64,000 bases of DNA from Pictodentalium vernedei (lineage: Eukaryota > Mollusca > Scaphopoda > Dentaliida > Dentaliidae), in assembly GCA_031216915.1 (NCBI GenBank), contig CM062289.1:58036577-58100576 (forward strand). Direction: 5' to 3'. This document shows, piece by piece, positions 11,487 to 22,281 of this stretch. Under the pieces are notes generated by a model. It was given only the letters and a program-made list of their open reading frames with translations. It was not told the origin of the DNA and made no database searches. Made by a program: the position numbers and the translations under genes. Position 1 is the stretch's first letter. The number at the start of each line of letters is the position of its first letter.

Positions 11487-13235
11487 CAGTAAAACCTGTC
11501 TTGAGAGACCACTGTCTTGAGAGACCACCTGTCTTGAGAGACCACATCTGTCAGGCACTGATTGGTTTTACTCTATAATGGACCTGCTATGGGAGACCAC
11601 CTGTCTTGGGAGACCACCTGTCTTGAGAGACCACTGTGACCTGGTACCAACTTGTATTTTTATGCCATAATGGACCAGTCTTGAGAGACTGTCCCTTCGA
11701 AGACTGAAACCATGACAAAAGCTTTTTACCTGTGCTGGAATTAGAAAATCCATTGTAGTTATACTAACATAATTAAAAGTATTAAAAGCTCTTAATTAGG
11801 TTCCAATTGCTATTCAGTTACATAACTCATTAAAGATTGAGATGTTTTTATAAGACCCCTGTGAAAAGATGAGATTAGGATTATTGCTGAATAATCAACA
11901 CATCATTCCACCAACATTCACACCTCTGAACTCAGAGTGCGAGCATCCTAATTATAATCTTAATTATGGAAACACTGGAACTACCAGCACAATTGAAGAG
12001 AACGATAGCAGCTCTGGGTGTCTCTTGCCCTATCACCTGGACTATCTAGTAGATAGTCAAGAGCGTTCATCTGAACCTTGAATTCAAGGTTGAAGAAGAG
12101 AAAGAATTACCACCCTCCTCGGGGAGAGGTAGTACCTTTAATGGGAGGATCCCCTCTCACACTGGTCCTCACCCGAGTAGGTCAGGAGGCCCGGAAAAGA
12201 GAAAGAGAAGAAAGAAGAGCCCGTCCACCAAGCGGAGGGATTCCCGACGCTTGGAGGCATTCTTGGAGATGAAGAAAGAGAATGGTGAGGAAAAGAAAGA
12301 GCCAGAGGCGGCCACCACTTCCCCTCCCACTCCCACAGACAGCCCCATCTAAATGCCGGCTTCCCAGTTGGTATTGTCAGATGTGGAAGAGTCTGTGGAG
12401 ACTGAGGTGGAAATGGAAGCTGCCTTCTCGCCTCTTCCAGATCCCCACTCGCCTCTTCCTTCTAAACCAGAATGCCAGGATGCGGACGACAGGCTGGAGA
12501 ACATCTTACGGGAAAACAAAATACAAGGAGACCTTCACAGGCAAGAGATGGACAGGAAGTACCAACTACTCCAACAAATCGAAGAAGCCAATAAACTAAT
12601 AGACGCCAGAAACCTACAACAAAAAAAGACTCAGCAATCACCCACAACCACTCCAGACTCGGCTAGGACCAGACCCTACAAAACTTAGCAACCACCATCA
12701 GGCAGCCCACCAACAACACCAACTACCACTGTCTCTCCTTCCAAACCTCCACCTCTGAAAAAGAAGCTGAAAAGACACAAGTGCCGCTAACAACCCATAA
12801 CTTCTCCTTTACCACGGTCTGACACTTCAAAATTATACAGCTAATGAGGGTTGAAAGAGGCTTGCTCCCCAAATCGTCCCTGCGCGCCTTTGGTGCGCAA
12901 AACCATTTGATTCAGAATAATCAATTTCATACATACCTGAAATGTAACAGATAGGATTATAAAAATAAATTTGTGTTGAAAATCTCCAGAGAAGATTTTC
13001 AACACTAATTTATTTTTATAATTTTTATAACAGTCCATTTCAATTTGTTACGAAACCTTCATAAAAAAGAACAACTACAAAGTAATTACAAAAATTCATT
13101 CTTCTCAATTTCTGAATTTTGTGGTTGGTAATTCACTGACTTGAGAAAACCTGAAACCTGTTATGAGAGACCACCTGTCTTGAGAGACCACTTTTGTGTA
13201 GCCCAAAGGGCGGTCTCTCAAGACAGGTTCTACTG
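11487..13235. mobile_element. Mariner-type MITE (family C) copy 1, carrying a 1,016-bp insertion
   Basis: TA flanks; tips CAGTAAAACCTGTCTTGAGA ... TCTCAAGACAGGTTCTACTG; subterminal tandem copies of CTTGAGAGACCACCTGT. Landed in the DDE transposase gene. Split at 11899-12914. Confidence 0.87.
11899..12914 (+). mobile_element. Unidentified 1,016-bp insertion with 10-bp target duplication and a coding-like frame
   Basis: GAATAATCAA stands at 11889-11898 and 12915-12924, while other C copies have it once (GAATAAACAA). No TIRs and no poly-A. A plus frame is open from about 12053 to 12688 apart from TAA at 12350. It is Lys/Arg/Glu/Ser/Pro-rich, with EKRKRRKKSPSTKRRDSRRL followed by a Glu-rich helix-like C-terminus (QGDLHRQEMDRKYQLLQQIE). 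The basic SPS..RRD pattern recalls ORF1/gag-like retroelement proteins (low confidence, from memory). It could be a retroelement fragment or a retrocopy. Confidence 0.65.
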
Positions 13236-13422
13236 TAATGATTTCCAGGGAAACAAATATTTCAAATTTCTGAGACAATTCAAATGATTTAGATGGATTA
13301 ACAGGTTGAGGGCTAGATTATTTTTGGTGGTCTGAATTTGTTATTCAGAATTTGTTCTATTACAAATTATTGGAGAGTGCCCTTAGTAATTTGTAATAGA
13401 ACAAATTTATATAAATACAATA

Positions 13423-14172
13423 CAGTAAAACCTGTCTTGAGAGACCACCTGTCTTGAGAGACCACCTCTGCCAGGCACCGATTGGTTTTACTCTATAATG
13501 GACCTGCTATGGGAGACCACCTGTTTTGAGAGACCACCTGTCTTGAGAGACCACTGTGACCTGGTACCAACTTGTATTTTTATGCCATAATGGACCTGTC
13601 TTGAGAGACCGCCCTTTGAAGACTGAAACCATGATAAAAACTTTTTACCTGTTCTGGAATTGGAAAATCCATTGTGGTTATACTAACGTAATTAAAAGTA
13701 TTAAAAGCTCTTAATTGGGTTTAAATTGCTAACTCATTAAAGATTGAGATGTTCTTATAAGACCCCTGTGAAAAGATTAGGATTATTGCTGGATAAACAA
13801 TTTCATACATACCTGAAATGTGACAGATAGGAATAAAAGTAAATTTGTGTTGAAAATCTTTTTGTAACAAATTGAAATGGACTGTTATGAAAATTATAAA
13901 AATAAATTAGTGTTGAAAATCTTCAAGGAAGATTTTCAACACTAATTTATTTTTATAATTTTCATAACAGTCCATTTCAATTTGTTACAAAAACTTCATA
14001 AAAAAGAACAACTACAGAGTAATTACAAAAATCTATTCTTCTCCATTTCGGAATTTTGTGGTTGATTATTCACTGACTTGAGAAAACCTGAAACCTGTTA
14101 TGAGAGACCACCTGTCTTGAGAGACCACTTTTGTGTGGCCCAAAGGGCGGTCTCTCAAGACAGGTTCTACTG
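13423..14172. mobile_element. Mariner-type MITE (family C) copy 2
   Basis: TA-flanked, 750 bp. Internal palindrome of about 60-bp arms ending in GAAAATCTTCAAGGAAGATT. Nearly identical to copy 3. Confidence 0.88.
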
Positions 14173-14359
14173 TAATGATTTCGAGGGAAACAAATATTTC
14201 AAATTTCTGAGACAATTCAAATGATTTAGATGGATTAACAGGTTGAGGGCTAGATTATTTTTGGTGGTCTGAATTTGTTATTCAGAATTTGTTCTATTAC
14301 AAATTATTGGAGAGTGCCCTTAGTAATTTGTAATAGAACAAATTTATATAAATACAATA

Positions 14360-15108
14360 CAGTAAAACCTGTCTTGAGAGACCACCTGTCTTGAGAGACC
14401 ACCTCTGCCAGGCACCGATTGGTTTTACTCTATAATGGACCTGCTATGGGAGACCACCTGTTTTGAGAGACCACCTGTCTTGAGAGACCACTGTGACCTG
14501 GTACCAACTTGTATTTTTATGCCATAATGGACCTGTCTTGAGAGACCGCCCTTTGAAGACTGATACCATGATAAAAATTTTTACCTGTTCTGGAATTGGA
14601 AAATCCATTGTGGTTATACTAACGTAATTAAAAGTATTAAAAGCTCTTAATTGGGTTTCAGTTGCTAACTCATTAAAGATTGAGATGTTCTTATAAGACC
14701 CCTGTGAAAAGATTAGGATTATTGCTGAATAAACAATTTCATACATACCTGAAATGTGACAGATAGGAATAAAAGTAAATTTGTGTTGAAAATCTTTTTG
14801 TAACAAATTGAAATGGACTGTTATGAAAATTATAAAAATAAATTAGTGTTGAAAATCTTCAAGGAAGATTTTCAACACTAATTTATTTTTATAATTTTCA
14901 TAACAGTCCATTTCAATTTGTTACAAAAACTTCATAAAAAAGAACAACTACAGAGTAATTACAAAAATCTATTCTCCTCCATTTTGGAATTTTGTGGTTG
15001 ATTATTCACTGACTTGAGAAAACCTGAAACCTGTTATGAGAGAACACCTGTCTTGAGAGACCACCTTTGTGTGGCCCAAAGGGCGGTCTCTCAAGACAGG
15101 TTCTACTG
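14360..15108. mobile_element. Mariner-type MITE (family C) copy 3
   Basis: TA-flanked, 749 bp, nearly identical to copy 2. The flanking spacer also matches, so it arose by segmental duplication and not by independent insertion. Confidence 0.88.
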
Positions 15109-15188
15109 TATATGTGTTTGACTGAATATGAAACATGAGAAACATGAGCAAGGAAAATGTTGGCTTTTGATCTGGCACCCTAATTTTT

Positions 15189-15417
15189 ATTCCCCTCCAA
15201 AAAATTTGGGGGAATCTAGCTGTGACGTCGTCCGTCTGTCCGTCCGGGCGTAGACGGAATTCGTGTCCGCTCCATAACTTCTTACAGCCTTCAAGGATAT
15301 TAATGATACTTGGTATTATTATTGCCCACAACCAGAGGGTGTGTCGCGAATAAGGTTGGAATGGCTATCAAGGCTTTTTTCGGGGGAATCAGCCACCCTT
15401 TGGTGGCCATCCTCTAG
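15189..15417 (+). mobile_element. Helentron-like nonautonomous element (family M), complete and short
   Basis: 5-prime ATTCCCCTCC hairpins with GGGGGAAT; the same GGGGGAAT stands just before the 3-prime hairpin GCCACCCTTTGGTGGC, ending CTCTAG before T. CGTCCGTCTGTCCGTCCG tract near the 5-prime end. Confidence 0.78.
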
Positions 15418-15487
15418 TTTTGAAGGCCCTGATAGTTTCTTCTAGCACTCAACCAGTTAAGATTAAAAACCCTCTCTCCCTCCTCAA

Positions 15488-15866
15488 AAGGGGGCGCGGT
15501 GGCTCAGTGGTAGACTGTTGGACTTCTATGCTAGAGGTCCTGAGTTCGATCCCTGGCCGGGACGACCCGCATTGTGTCCTTGGGCAAGACACTTTATCCC
15601 GATTGCCTACATGGGGGCACGATGACGCCGTGTACTAAGGCGTACTGCATGCCGATGGTGCACATGTCTTCAACCGCTGTAACCCTGCTTGAGCTGTGCT
15701 TGAACAGAGGTAGAATGTTGAGGAGCTGACAGTTGCTCGTCGATGCTCGGTGGTTCTCTCCGGGTACTTTGGCTTCCTCCACCCGTAAAACTGTCACGGT
15801 CACGATTAGCCATTGTGCATAAGTATGTGACCTTAAACACCATTAAATAAATGAATAAATACCTCC
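15488..15866 (+). mobile_element. tRNA-derived SINE, full length
   Basis: A box GGTGGCTCAGTGGTAGACTG, B box GAGTTCGATCCC, body phrase TGTCCTTGGGCAAGACACTT, tail TTAAACACCATTAAATAAATG. The tRNA-like head cannot fold as a functional tRNA: it lacks proper acceptor pairing and runs straight into the SINE body. Confidence 0.88.
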
Positions 15867-16248
15867 TCAAAACATTATGGACAAATTTCTAGTGAAACAA
15901 AACAATCTTTTTTAGATGCCTAAAGACCTTGATAAATCATTTCATTGGAACGGCATTTTATCAAGGCCTCTGTTTGTGGAAAAATATTTAGTCCTCCTAC
16001 GCTCACCATTTCGTGTACACATCTTGAATTTCAGCATCATTAATAGAGTTCAATTTTAAAACTTATCAAAACTTATCATTAAGCATTAGGTAGTTTTATA
16101 TAACCAGTAAATAGTTGAGTGTTGGAAGCCCATATTTGGACTTTATTCTGAAGTTCAGGCTCTGCAGCTTGAAGGCTTCATTTTCTGTGGATTTACTTCA
16201 TATTATCTTTAAAGTGAAATTATTTAGAACAAGCTATTAATTGAAAAT

Positions 16249-16626
16249 AGGGCCTTAAAAAAATAAAAATCTCTTTCTCAGGCCCTCCTGCATGGTCCTT
16301 TTGGCTGCCGCATACTCTCTTTTTAAAAACCAAAATTGAATCGATTACGTCTGATATTTTACCCAAGTTAATAAAATTGTCCCTTGAGTGCAAGAAGGCT
16401 TTGCAATGCTTTAGCATTGCAAAGCCTTCTTGCACTCAAGGGACGTAATACACCACCATCCATGCTATTATGTAGATTATGGGGCCTAAAATATAAAACA
16501 GACCAAGAACATGAACTTTTTAAGGGCAAAGAAATAATTACAAAAATAAAATAAAAAAAACGCCCGCACGCATGCAATTTTACAAAAAATGGCCTGAGAA
16601 ACAGAGGATCTACTTTGTGAGGTCTA
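16249..16626. mobile_element. Hairpin MITE (family G) copy 2
   Basis: Same plan; palindrome at 16379-16443. Right end TTTGTGAGGTCT slightly mutated. Confidence 0.82.
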
Positions 16627-16804
16627 GAATATGTTTTTATTTTTGAATTTCACTTTAAAAAAACTGTCCCTAACCCAGTATAAGTATTTCCAATAGTTCC
16701 TTGAATCCTGCATCCTATGCAACAACATATAACCAACTTATCATGTGCATTTTTACAGCTTTATAAAGTGTATATTTTCTTGTAATGTGTGATATGGCAG
16801 TTAC

Positions 16805-16880
16805 CAATTTTTTATAACAAGAAAGGGTGGCTAACCCCGTGCATTGCACAGGGTTAGTCACACTTTCTCGTTATAAAAAA
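16805..16880. repeat. Small palindrome
   Basis: TTATAACAAGAAAGGGTG ... ACACTTTCTCGTTATAA with inner TGGCTAACCCCGTG/CAGGGTTAGTCA. The remainder of 16627-17096 shows nothing else. Confidence 0.65.
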
Positions 16881-17096
16881 AAATAATTTTTAACTGAGTA
16901 ACTAGCTCTGTGCACTGTACAGCCTTAGTGTAAATCTCATCTCTGTCAACTCTTTACCCAACCTCATGGCAAAAACCACCCAGTACTATTCAAACTCAGC
17001 TTAAAACCCCCTCATTGGGTTTGTTTTTAGTGAATTTCAAAAAATGAAAGCATATTCTGTTTTCAATTAATGGCTTGTTGTAGTCTGTATAATAAC

Positions 17097-17127
17097 CAAA
17101 GATGCTGGAATTGACCTTAAACACCAA

Positions 17128-17198
<71 letters not shown>

Positions 17199-17200
17199 AT
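17097..17200 (+). repeat. SINE tail expanded into an (AAAT)n microsatellite
   Basis: CCTTAAACACCAATAAATAA leads into more than 20 uninterrupted 4-base units. The leader is the SINE 3-prime end, so the microsatellite grew from a retroposon tail. Confidence 0.85.
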
Positions 17201-17204
17201 TTAG

Positions 17205-18058
17205 TGTGTGTGGACTTTCCTTGTTACAATTTATGGGCGAGTGCATATAATGGCACTCTCCATAAATTTTATCTCACAATCGGGGCATTTTTGCACTGTT
17301 ACGCAACTAAAGTTTAATGTATCTGGGACCTTGTTCCGAATCCGTATCAAGGGCCCCTGATACGCGCGTGTGATTCTGCTGTTGCCAAAACAACGGCATT
17401 AATAATATCATTTTTCGATCGCTTCGCTTTCCTCCTGTCAGAGAAAACAATATTAGGTGAGGCAAAGCCGAACCTAATATTGTTTTCTCTTAGCCGTATA
17501 TGACACTGTATCTGCCAACTAAACGCCCTGTAACGTATTTATTATGCACAACATGCTAAAATGTCACTGGGGAAGTTAACTCAACGAATAGTTAAATTAT
17601 GCACACTTTTCGGCATCTTGGGCTGGTTTGTATAGCCTATTATTGGGATTTTCCTGAACGCTCGAGGCCAGGCTTCTCTCTTGAAGTTAAAGGATTAGCT
17701 TTCGGTATGAAATGTGGACAACTCCATCTCAATAAACAATGAACGGCATATTTTAAAATATAATAAACCTTTACACCAAGAGGGATATTTAATTCAGTAA
17801 TTATTGCAAAAGTAACAACCAGATTCACGTTCACGAAACACACAGTTGCTCCACTTCGCAAGACAGTATTCATTCAGTAAAGTGAATCCCAGTGACGTAA
17901 TTTTCTCTGAAGTGTAACGTCATCACTGACCTCAATATGGAGATCAATGGACGCTATTCTATTTTTAAATTTGCGTCTTTCCATCGACAAGGCAAATGAA
18001 AAAGTTCCTCTTAAAATAGTTTTATAACACATTTTGTGGTCAATATTGTGAGATAAAT
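17205..18058. repeat. Intergenic/intronic stretch with two small palindromes
   Basis: 17226-17273 (TTACAATTTATGG.. / ..CCATAAATTTTA) and 17429-17490 (AGAGAAAACAATATTAGG / CCTAATATTGTTTTCTCT). The rest has no supported feature. Confidence 0.6.
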
Positions 18059-18218
18059 TTATCATCACCACAGTGTGTGTCTCCGGAAATTCTGATCAAG
18101 TCTTGTTGAAGGCACAGAATCGCATTTCGACTCGCCCTAATGGGCTCGTCGAAATACTGTTCTGTTCCTACAGCTCGACTTGATCTGAGTTCCCGGAGAC
18201 ACACACTGTGGTGATAAT
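18059..18218. repeat. Imperfect 160-bp palindrome
   Basis: ATCACCACAGTGTGTGTCTC ... GAGACACACACTGTGGTGAT with further pairing inward to CGACTCGCCCTAATGGGCTCG. No TIR tips identified. Confidence 0.75.
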
Positions 18219-18349
18219 CTGTATGGAACGAGGCAAAGACATGTGAACAAATTCGGATGTCCAAAAATAATATAGCACTCTACCAATAGATCACCAGTTA
18301 GGTATGTGTATGGTTAAAACAAATTAAAAATGAGTAAAATGTCTACTAA

Positions 18350-18925
18350 TTAACCCTTCACCCAACACATATGATATCAAAATTTATTATTTTAAGGCCA
18401 CACAAAGTAGATCTTCTGTTTCTCAGGCCTTTATTTGTAAAATTGCATGCGGGCGAGCGATTTTTTATTTTATTTTTTATTTCTGTAAATCATTTCTTTG
18501 CCATCAAAAGTTCATGTTTTAGGCCTCATAATCTACAGAATAGCATGGGTGGTGGTGTATTTCATCCCTTGAGTGCAAGAAGGCTTTGCAGTGCTAAAGC
18601 TTTGCAAAGCCTTCTTGCACTCAAGGGACAAATTCATCAATTTTTTCAACTTGGGTGAAATATCAGACATAAACCATTTAATTTTTATTTTTTTTAAGTT
18701 TTAAATTGGTTATGAAAAGAGAGCATGCGGCGGCTAAAAGGACCATGTGGGAGGGCCTGAGAAACAGATTTTTTATTTTTTTAAGCCTAAATATCATTTT
18801 TTAAATTTTTAAAACAAGGGTTCACATGATATGGTTTTGTTGAAATTTTTTGAAATATAATTCTTTTTCAACTGCTGAATTTGCATATTACGCGGGCGGA
18901 TGCGGGTGATTCGTTAAAGGATTAA
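18350..18925. mobile_element. piggyBac-like MITE (family A), split by hairpin MITE G
   Basis: Left half 18350-18394, right half after 18787, TTAA at both ends. The insertion at 18395-18787 sits at a TA inside the A-family consensus TATTTTAAATATC. Confidence 0.82.
18395..18787. mobile_element. Hairpin MITE (family G) copy 3, nested in a family A MITE
   Basis: Opposite orientation to the others. Because the host A sequence is known from other copies, the target can be read as TA. Confidence 0.84.
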
Positions 18926-19076
18926 AATCTCTTGGGGAGCCCCAATCATGGTCCTTAAATTTGTCTGCTGCACTTGATTTTTTATGCATCAGGATTTCCC
19001 ATTATGCCAGGCCTGATGTCTGAATTCTATAATATTTTTTTTCACATGTTGGTTTATTCAATTAATTTTCTTTCAG

Positions 19077-19209
19077 GGATATATGCAAGATGCAAAATGC
19101 AAATTTAGCAATAATAGAGAACCCAGTTACACAGTATGTTGTTAACCATCTGGTAAAAAACTTTGGGAACAATTCTTGGATTGGACTGAAGTCTGTATCT
19201 TCCTCACAA
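19077..19209 (+). CDS. C-type lectin-like protein, exon 2 (central CTLD, WIGL motif)
   Basis: Seen: acceptor TTTCTTTCAG ending at 19076, one base plus 44 codons, donor GTGAGT at 19210. The peptide contains DICKMQNANLAIIENP, then a helix-like stretch, then NNSWIGLKSVSSSQ. In CTLDs the ICKM cysteine pairs with the last one (FIC in exon 4), the NLAIIE segment is the conserved start of helix 2, and WIGL is the family signature. The exon ends in phase 0 and exon 3 opens in phase 0. It sits 108 bp upstream of a piggyBac-like MITE. Expression is untested, but splice sites and motif order make a chance match unlikely. Confidence 0.88.
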
Positions 19210-19317
19210 GTGAGTAAAGTTGGGCAATTGAAACAAAAATCTCTTTCTCAGACTTTGCCTTCCTCTTCAAACTTCTGCAATTAAAGATTCCCACTCACTA
19301 AAATGTTGCAAAACAGT

Positions 19318-19566
19318 TTAACCCTTTACCCAACGCAGACGATATCAAAATTTATTATTTTAAATATCATTTTTTCAAATATTTCACAAAATTTCAACAA
19401 AACCATATCATGTGACCCCTCGTTGGAACGAGCTCGATGAGCTCGTTCCAATGAGAAGTCACATGATATGGTTTTGTTGAAATTTTTTGAAAAATAATAT
19501 TTTTTCAACTGCTGAATTTGCATATTACGTGGACGGATGCAGGCGATTCGTTGGGTAAAGGGTTAA
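19318..19566. mobile_element. piggyBac-like MITE (family A)
   Basis: TTAA/CCCTTTACCCA ends both intact, 249 bp, 108 bp downstream of lectin exon 2. Confidence 0.88.
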
Positions 19567-19791
19567 TTTGCTATCTGCTTGATTTTTTACAAGTCAAAAA
19601 TCTACTCTGATTAAAAAACTAATTTTTGCGAACTTAGATTTATTTTAAATATGATGGGGAAAACTCACACGTTACATAAGTTAGTACCTTGGTACAGTGA
19701 TGGTTTTCGAAGATAAGAAGTAGAATGGTGGTTTATCATTTCAGCAATTATCGACTATTTGCCGGGGTTTTCCTGAGTACATTTGAATTTT

Positions 19792-20159
19792 TATACCCCC
19801 GCCTAGGCAGGGGAATATAGGATTCCTCGTGTCCGTCAGTCTGTCTGTCCATCAGTCCTTCCGTCGCGAAATTGTTTAATGGAGGATACCATTATGATGT
19901 AATCAACTCCTCCCCCACTTTTCAATTCACATAGTTGAAACTTCAGAATATGATCATACACACAATGAAGATGTGCAACATGTATAAAGTCTTGCAAAAA
20001 TTTTGTTTCTCCACAGTTATTTCCCTTTCTTGATTTTTAACTTAGATTTTTTAACATTCTTCTGTTTTCAGTTGGGATATATTGTTGGAAGAGGGTTCAG
20101 TTGGGCCGAAGAGCGGGGGTTTCTTTATGTGTCGTCAGCGGATGACACATGCTCTCTAG
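19792..20159 (+). mobile_element. Helentron-like nonautonomous element (family E variant)
   Basis: 5-prime TTATACCCCCGCC, inverse GCGGGGGT at 20113, 3-prime hairpin ATGTGTCGTC..GATGACACAT, end GCTCTCTAG before TTTT. CCGTCAGTCTGTCTGTCC tract. Confidence 0.78.
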
Positions 20160-20424
20160 TTTTACTGAAGAATCGCATTGTCATTGATTTTTCGCAGTGA
20201 ATTTCATTACTCTGATAATCAGGACAGAATACTCTCCCTCCTTTTTTGAGAAGAATGTGGAAATGTCGCTCTGGTGAGACATTATCGAGTTACAAACCAA
20301 AACAAATGGACATGCAACTTACCAAGGATGCCACATTCATGACGTCATTTTGTGTATTTACATGTGATTTATATTATATTATTTTTTGGAAAGTATGTAA
20401 CTTACCAATAACTAAAATAGGTTT

Positions 20425-20492
20425 AATACAGTTAGCAAGACGAAGGAGTGCTTGTTGCATTGAACACAGTGAGTGCTGCTTCGTCTTGCTAG
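20425..20492. repeat. Imperfect palindrome in a blank stretch (20160-20672)
   Basis: GTTAGCAAGACGAAGGAGTG / CACTGTGC and TCGTCTTGCTAGC. No other feature supported here. Confidence 0.55.
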
Positions 20493-20672
20493 CTGCACAC
20501 TGCACAGTGTTGTAGTTATAACGTCAAGATCAAGCAATTCCAGGTCTTGCCTAATCTTGCATGTTTTCCCAGAAAGGTGTGGTAATCTTTCGAAACCATC
20601 TCAACTCGGGGATTGGGTATTGCATCCACATATGAATAGAATTGCCGTCAAACCCATTTAATTGTATATCGC

Positions 20673-20891
20673 TTAACCCTTTACCCAAGCCAGACGCTAT
20701 CAAAATGTATTATTTTAAATATCATTGTTTCAAATTTTTCAAAAAATTTAAAAAAAAAACATGTCATGCAACCCCTCGTTGGAACGAGCTCAACGAGATC
20801 GTTCCAACCAGGGGTCACATGATATGGTTTCAACTGCTGAATTTGCATAATATGCGGGCGGATGCATCTGATTCATTGGCTAAAGGGTTAT
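20673..20891. mobile_element. piggyBac-like MITE (family A), one end mutated
   Basis: Left TTAACCCTTTACCCA intact; the right end reads GGCTAAAGGGTTAT. The right arm is shortened by about 30 bp. Confidence 0.82.
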
Positions 20892-21007
20892 TTGTATAAT
20901 TCGGTTATAAAAGTAAAAAAATTTCCAAACACTGATCCATTTGCCATTCAAGCATAACAAAATTTATTGGATAAATGTATATTGGCTAAATGTATATCCC
21001 GTTTTAT

Positions 21008-21619
21008 TATACCCCCCGCAAACAAAGTTTGGAAGGGTATATAGGAATCACCCTGTCTGTCTGTCTGTCCATCCATCTGTCCGTCTGTCCATCTGTCCGT
21101 CTGTCCATCCTTGTAAGCGCAACTCCTCCTCAACCGTTTGAAGAATTTTCATGAAACTGTACACAATGGAAGAACTCCATATGAAGATGTGCATGAAGCA
21201 ATATAATTCCGTTCTGACATATCCAAGGGGAGATAATCTAACTTACAGTTAAAACTAGCTAGAAGTCCTGTCACGAATAGTGCGCTTATGTAGGCTTAAT
21301 TGCACGTTGGAATTGCGCGCAATTGCCATATCGAATGGCATCCAAAGCACGGCAGCTTCTCCTGGTTACTCATAGCAAACACATGCAATGTTTCTGCCAA
21401 TGGACCTCCGGGTTACCCGGAGGTCCATTGGCTGAAACATTGCTTGTGCACAGGCCATATGTACAGAATTTGATAGCTTTATTTGGGCCACAACGCACAC
21501 ATTAATGCGCATATCAACGTGCTATTTGTGTGCATTTCATGACAGGACTTCTAGTTTTAACTGTATACATTTCAGGCGCGGGGGGTATCACTTTGTGAGT
21601 TTGCTCACAGTACCTCTAG
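21008..21619 (+). mobile_element. Helentron-like nonautonomous element (family E) split by MITE F
   Basis: 5-prime TATACCCCCCGC, inverse GCGGGGGGTAT near 21578, 3-prime hairpin TGTGAGTTTGCTCACA, end CTCTAG before TT. CTGTCTGTCTGTCCATCC tract. MITE at 21246-21563. Confidence 0.8.
21246..21563. mobile_element. TA-flanked hairpin MITE (family F) copy 1, nested in a Helentron-like element
   Basis: Tips CAGTTAAAACTAG ... CTAGTTTTAACTG with TA on both sides. The next segment GAAGTCCTGTCACGAATAGT is mirrored as CATGACAGGACTTC. Centre: AATGGACCTCCGGGTTACCC palindrome. Confidence 0.87.
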
Positions 21620-21814
21620 TTGGATCTGATTCTTTGGCAAAAATGTTGTCAAGATCAGATAACTGAACTAAATAACCTTTGATATTGATGCCATTTTGAA
21701 ATTGGTGGTTGATTATGCTGAAAAGAAAATGCTTTTGATGGTACATGTATATGTATAGGATGTTTTGGAAACCGGTGCTTCATTAATTGAAATTTTGCTG
21801 ATGATGATTTTTAT

Positions 21815-22089
21815 TAGCTGCGACTAGCAGCTCAATAAGTGGCAATGTTGGTCTGTCGGTCTGTCGGTCTGTCTGTGACCAACGAGTTTCAAAACTCAAT
21901 AACTTTTGAAATACTTGATGCAATGACTTTATATTTGGCATGTAAGTGTATCTTATTGATGTCTAGCCACTCTTCAATGCATGTGTTGTTCCAAATATTT
22001 TTCTTGGAGTTATGGCCCTTAATGAACTTAGAATTTTCTGAGATTGCACCACCCGTCACAGCTACGGCGTCGATGTCGCAATTTTTACC
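21815..22089 (+). mobile_element. Helentron-like nonautonomous element (family L) copy 1
   Basis: 5-prime TAGCTGCGACTAGCAGCTC hairpin; inverse GTCACAGCTA at about 22056; ends CGATGTCGCAATTTTT. Tract GGTCTGTCGGTCTGTCGG. Confidence 0.74.
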
Positions 22090-22092
22090 TAG

Positions 22093-22214
22093 TAAATGGA
22101 TGTATGGACTTGATAGTCCACATGTGGATTATGACCAGTCCACGGTGACTGTACTGTATTCTGATAACCCCAGAAAAGCTGATGACCGGCTCCCCTCCTT
22201 CAGGGCCTATCAGG
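22093..22214 (+). other. Candidate unassigned exon or open stretch
   Basis: Between L copy 1 and MITE C copy 4 lies unique sequence open in one frame (KWMYGLDSPHV ... LYSDNPRKADDRLPSFRAYQ). It is bounded by TTTTTACCTAG and CAGG/GTAAAT, which look like acceptor and donor. Its phases (2 in, 1 out) do not fit between lectin exons 2 and 3 (both phase 0). It could belong to another gene, be an old relic, or be chance. Confidence 0.3.
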
Positions 22215-22281
22215 GTAAATATTTCATCTTGGCCTGGTGTCGAGACCTTTTTTTTTTATAAGGCAACCCATTTTATAAGTA

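Larger units (their letters stand above)
13236..15110. repeat. Tandem duplication, period 937 bp (spacer plus MITE C)
   Basis: Spacers 13236-13422 and 14173-14359 match almost base for base, both containing a small palindrome (TTGTTCTATTACAAATTA ... TAATTTGTAATAGAACAA). Copy 1 at 11487 is more diverged. This fits unequal crossing over between neighbouring C elements. Confidence 0.85.

Noticed and set aside
13236-15110. Satellite DNA
   Set aside because: Only two units, each containing a complete TA-flanked MITE; better explained by one duplication event.
15488-15570. tRNA gene
   Set aside because: A and B boxes are present, but the sequence continues into a SINE body and tail shared by other copies, and the acceptor stem does not pair.
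19997-20110. Extra lectin exon near TTTTCAGTTGGGATATATTG
   Set aside because: The acceptor-like site lies inside a Helentron-like element (19792-20159) and the following frame has no CTLD motif.
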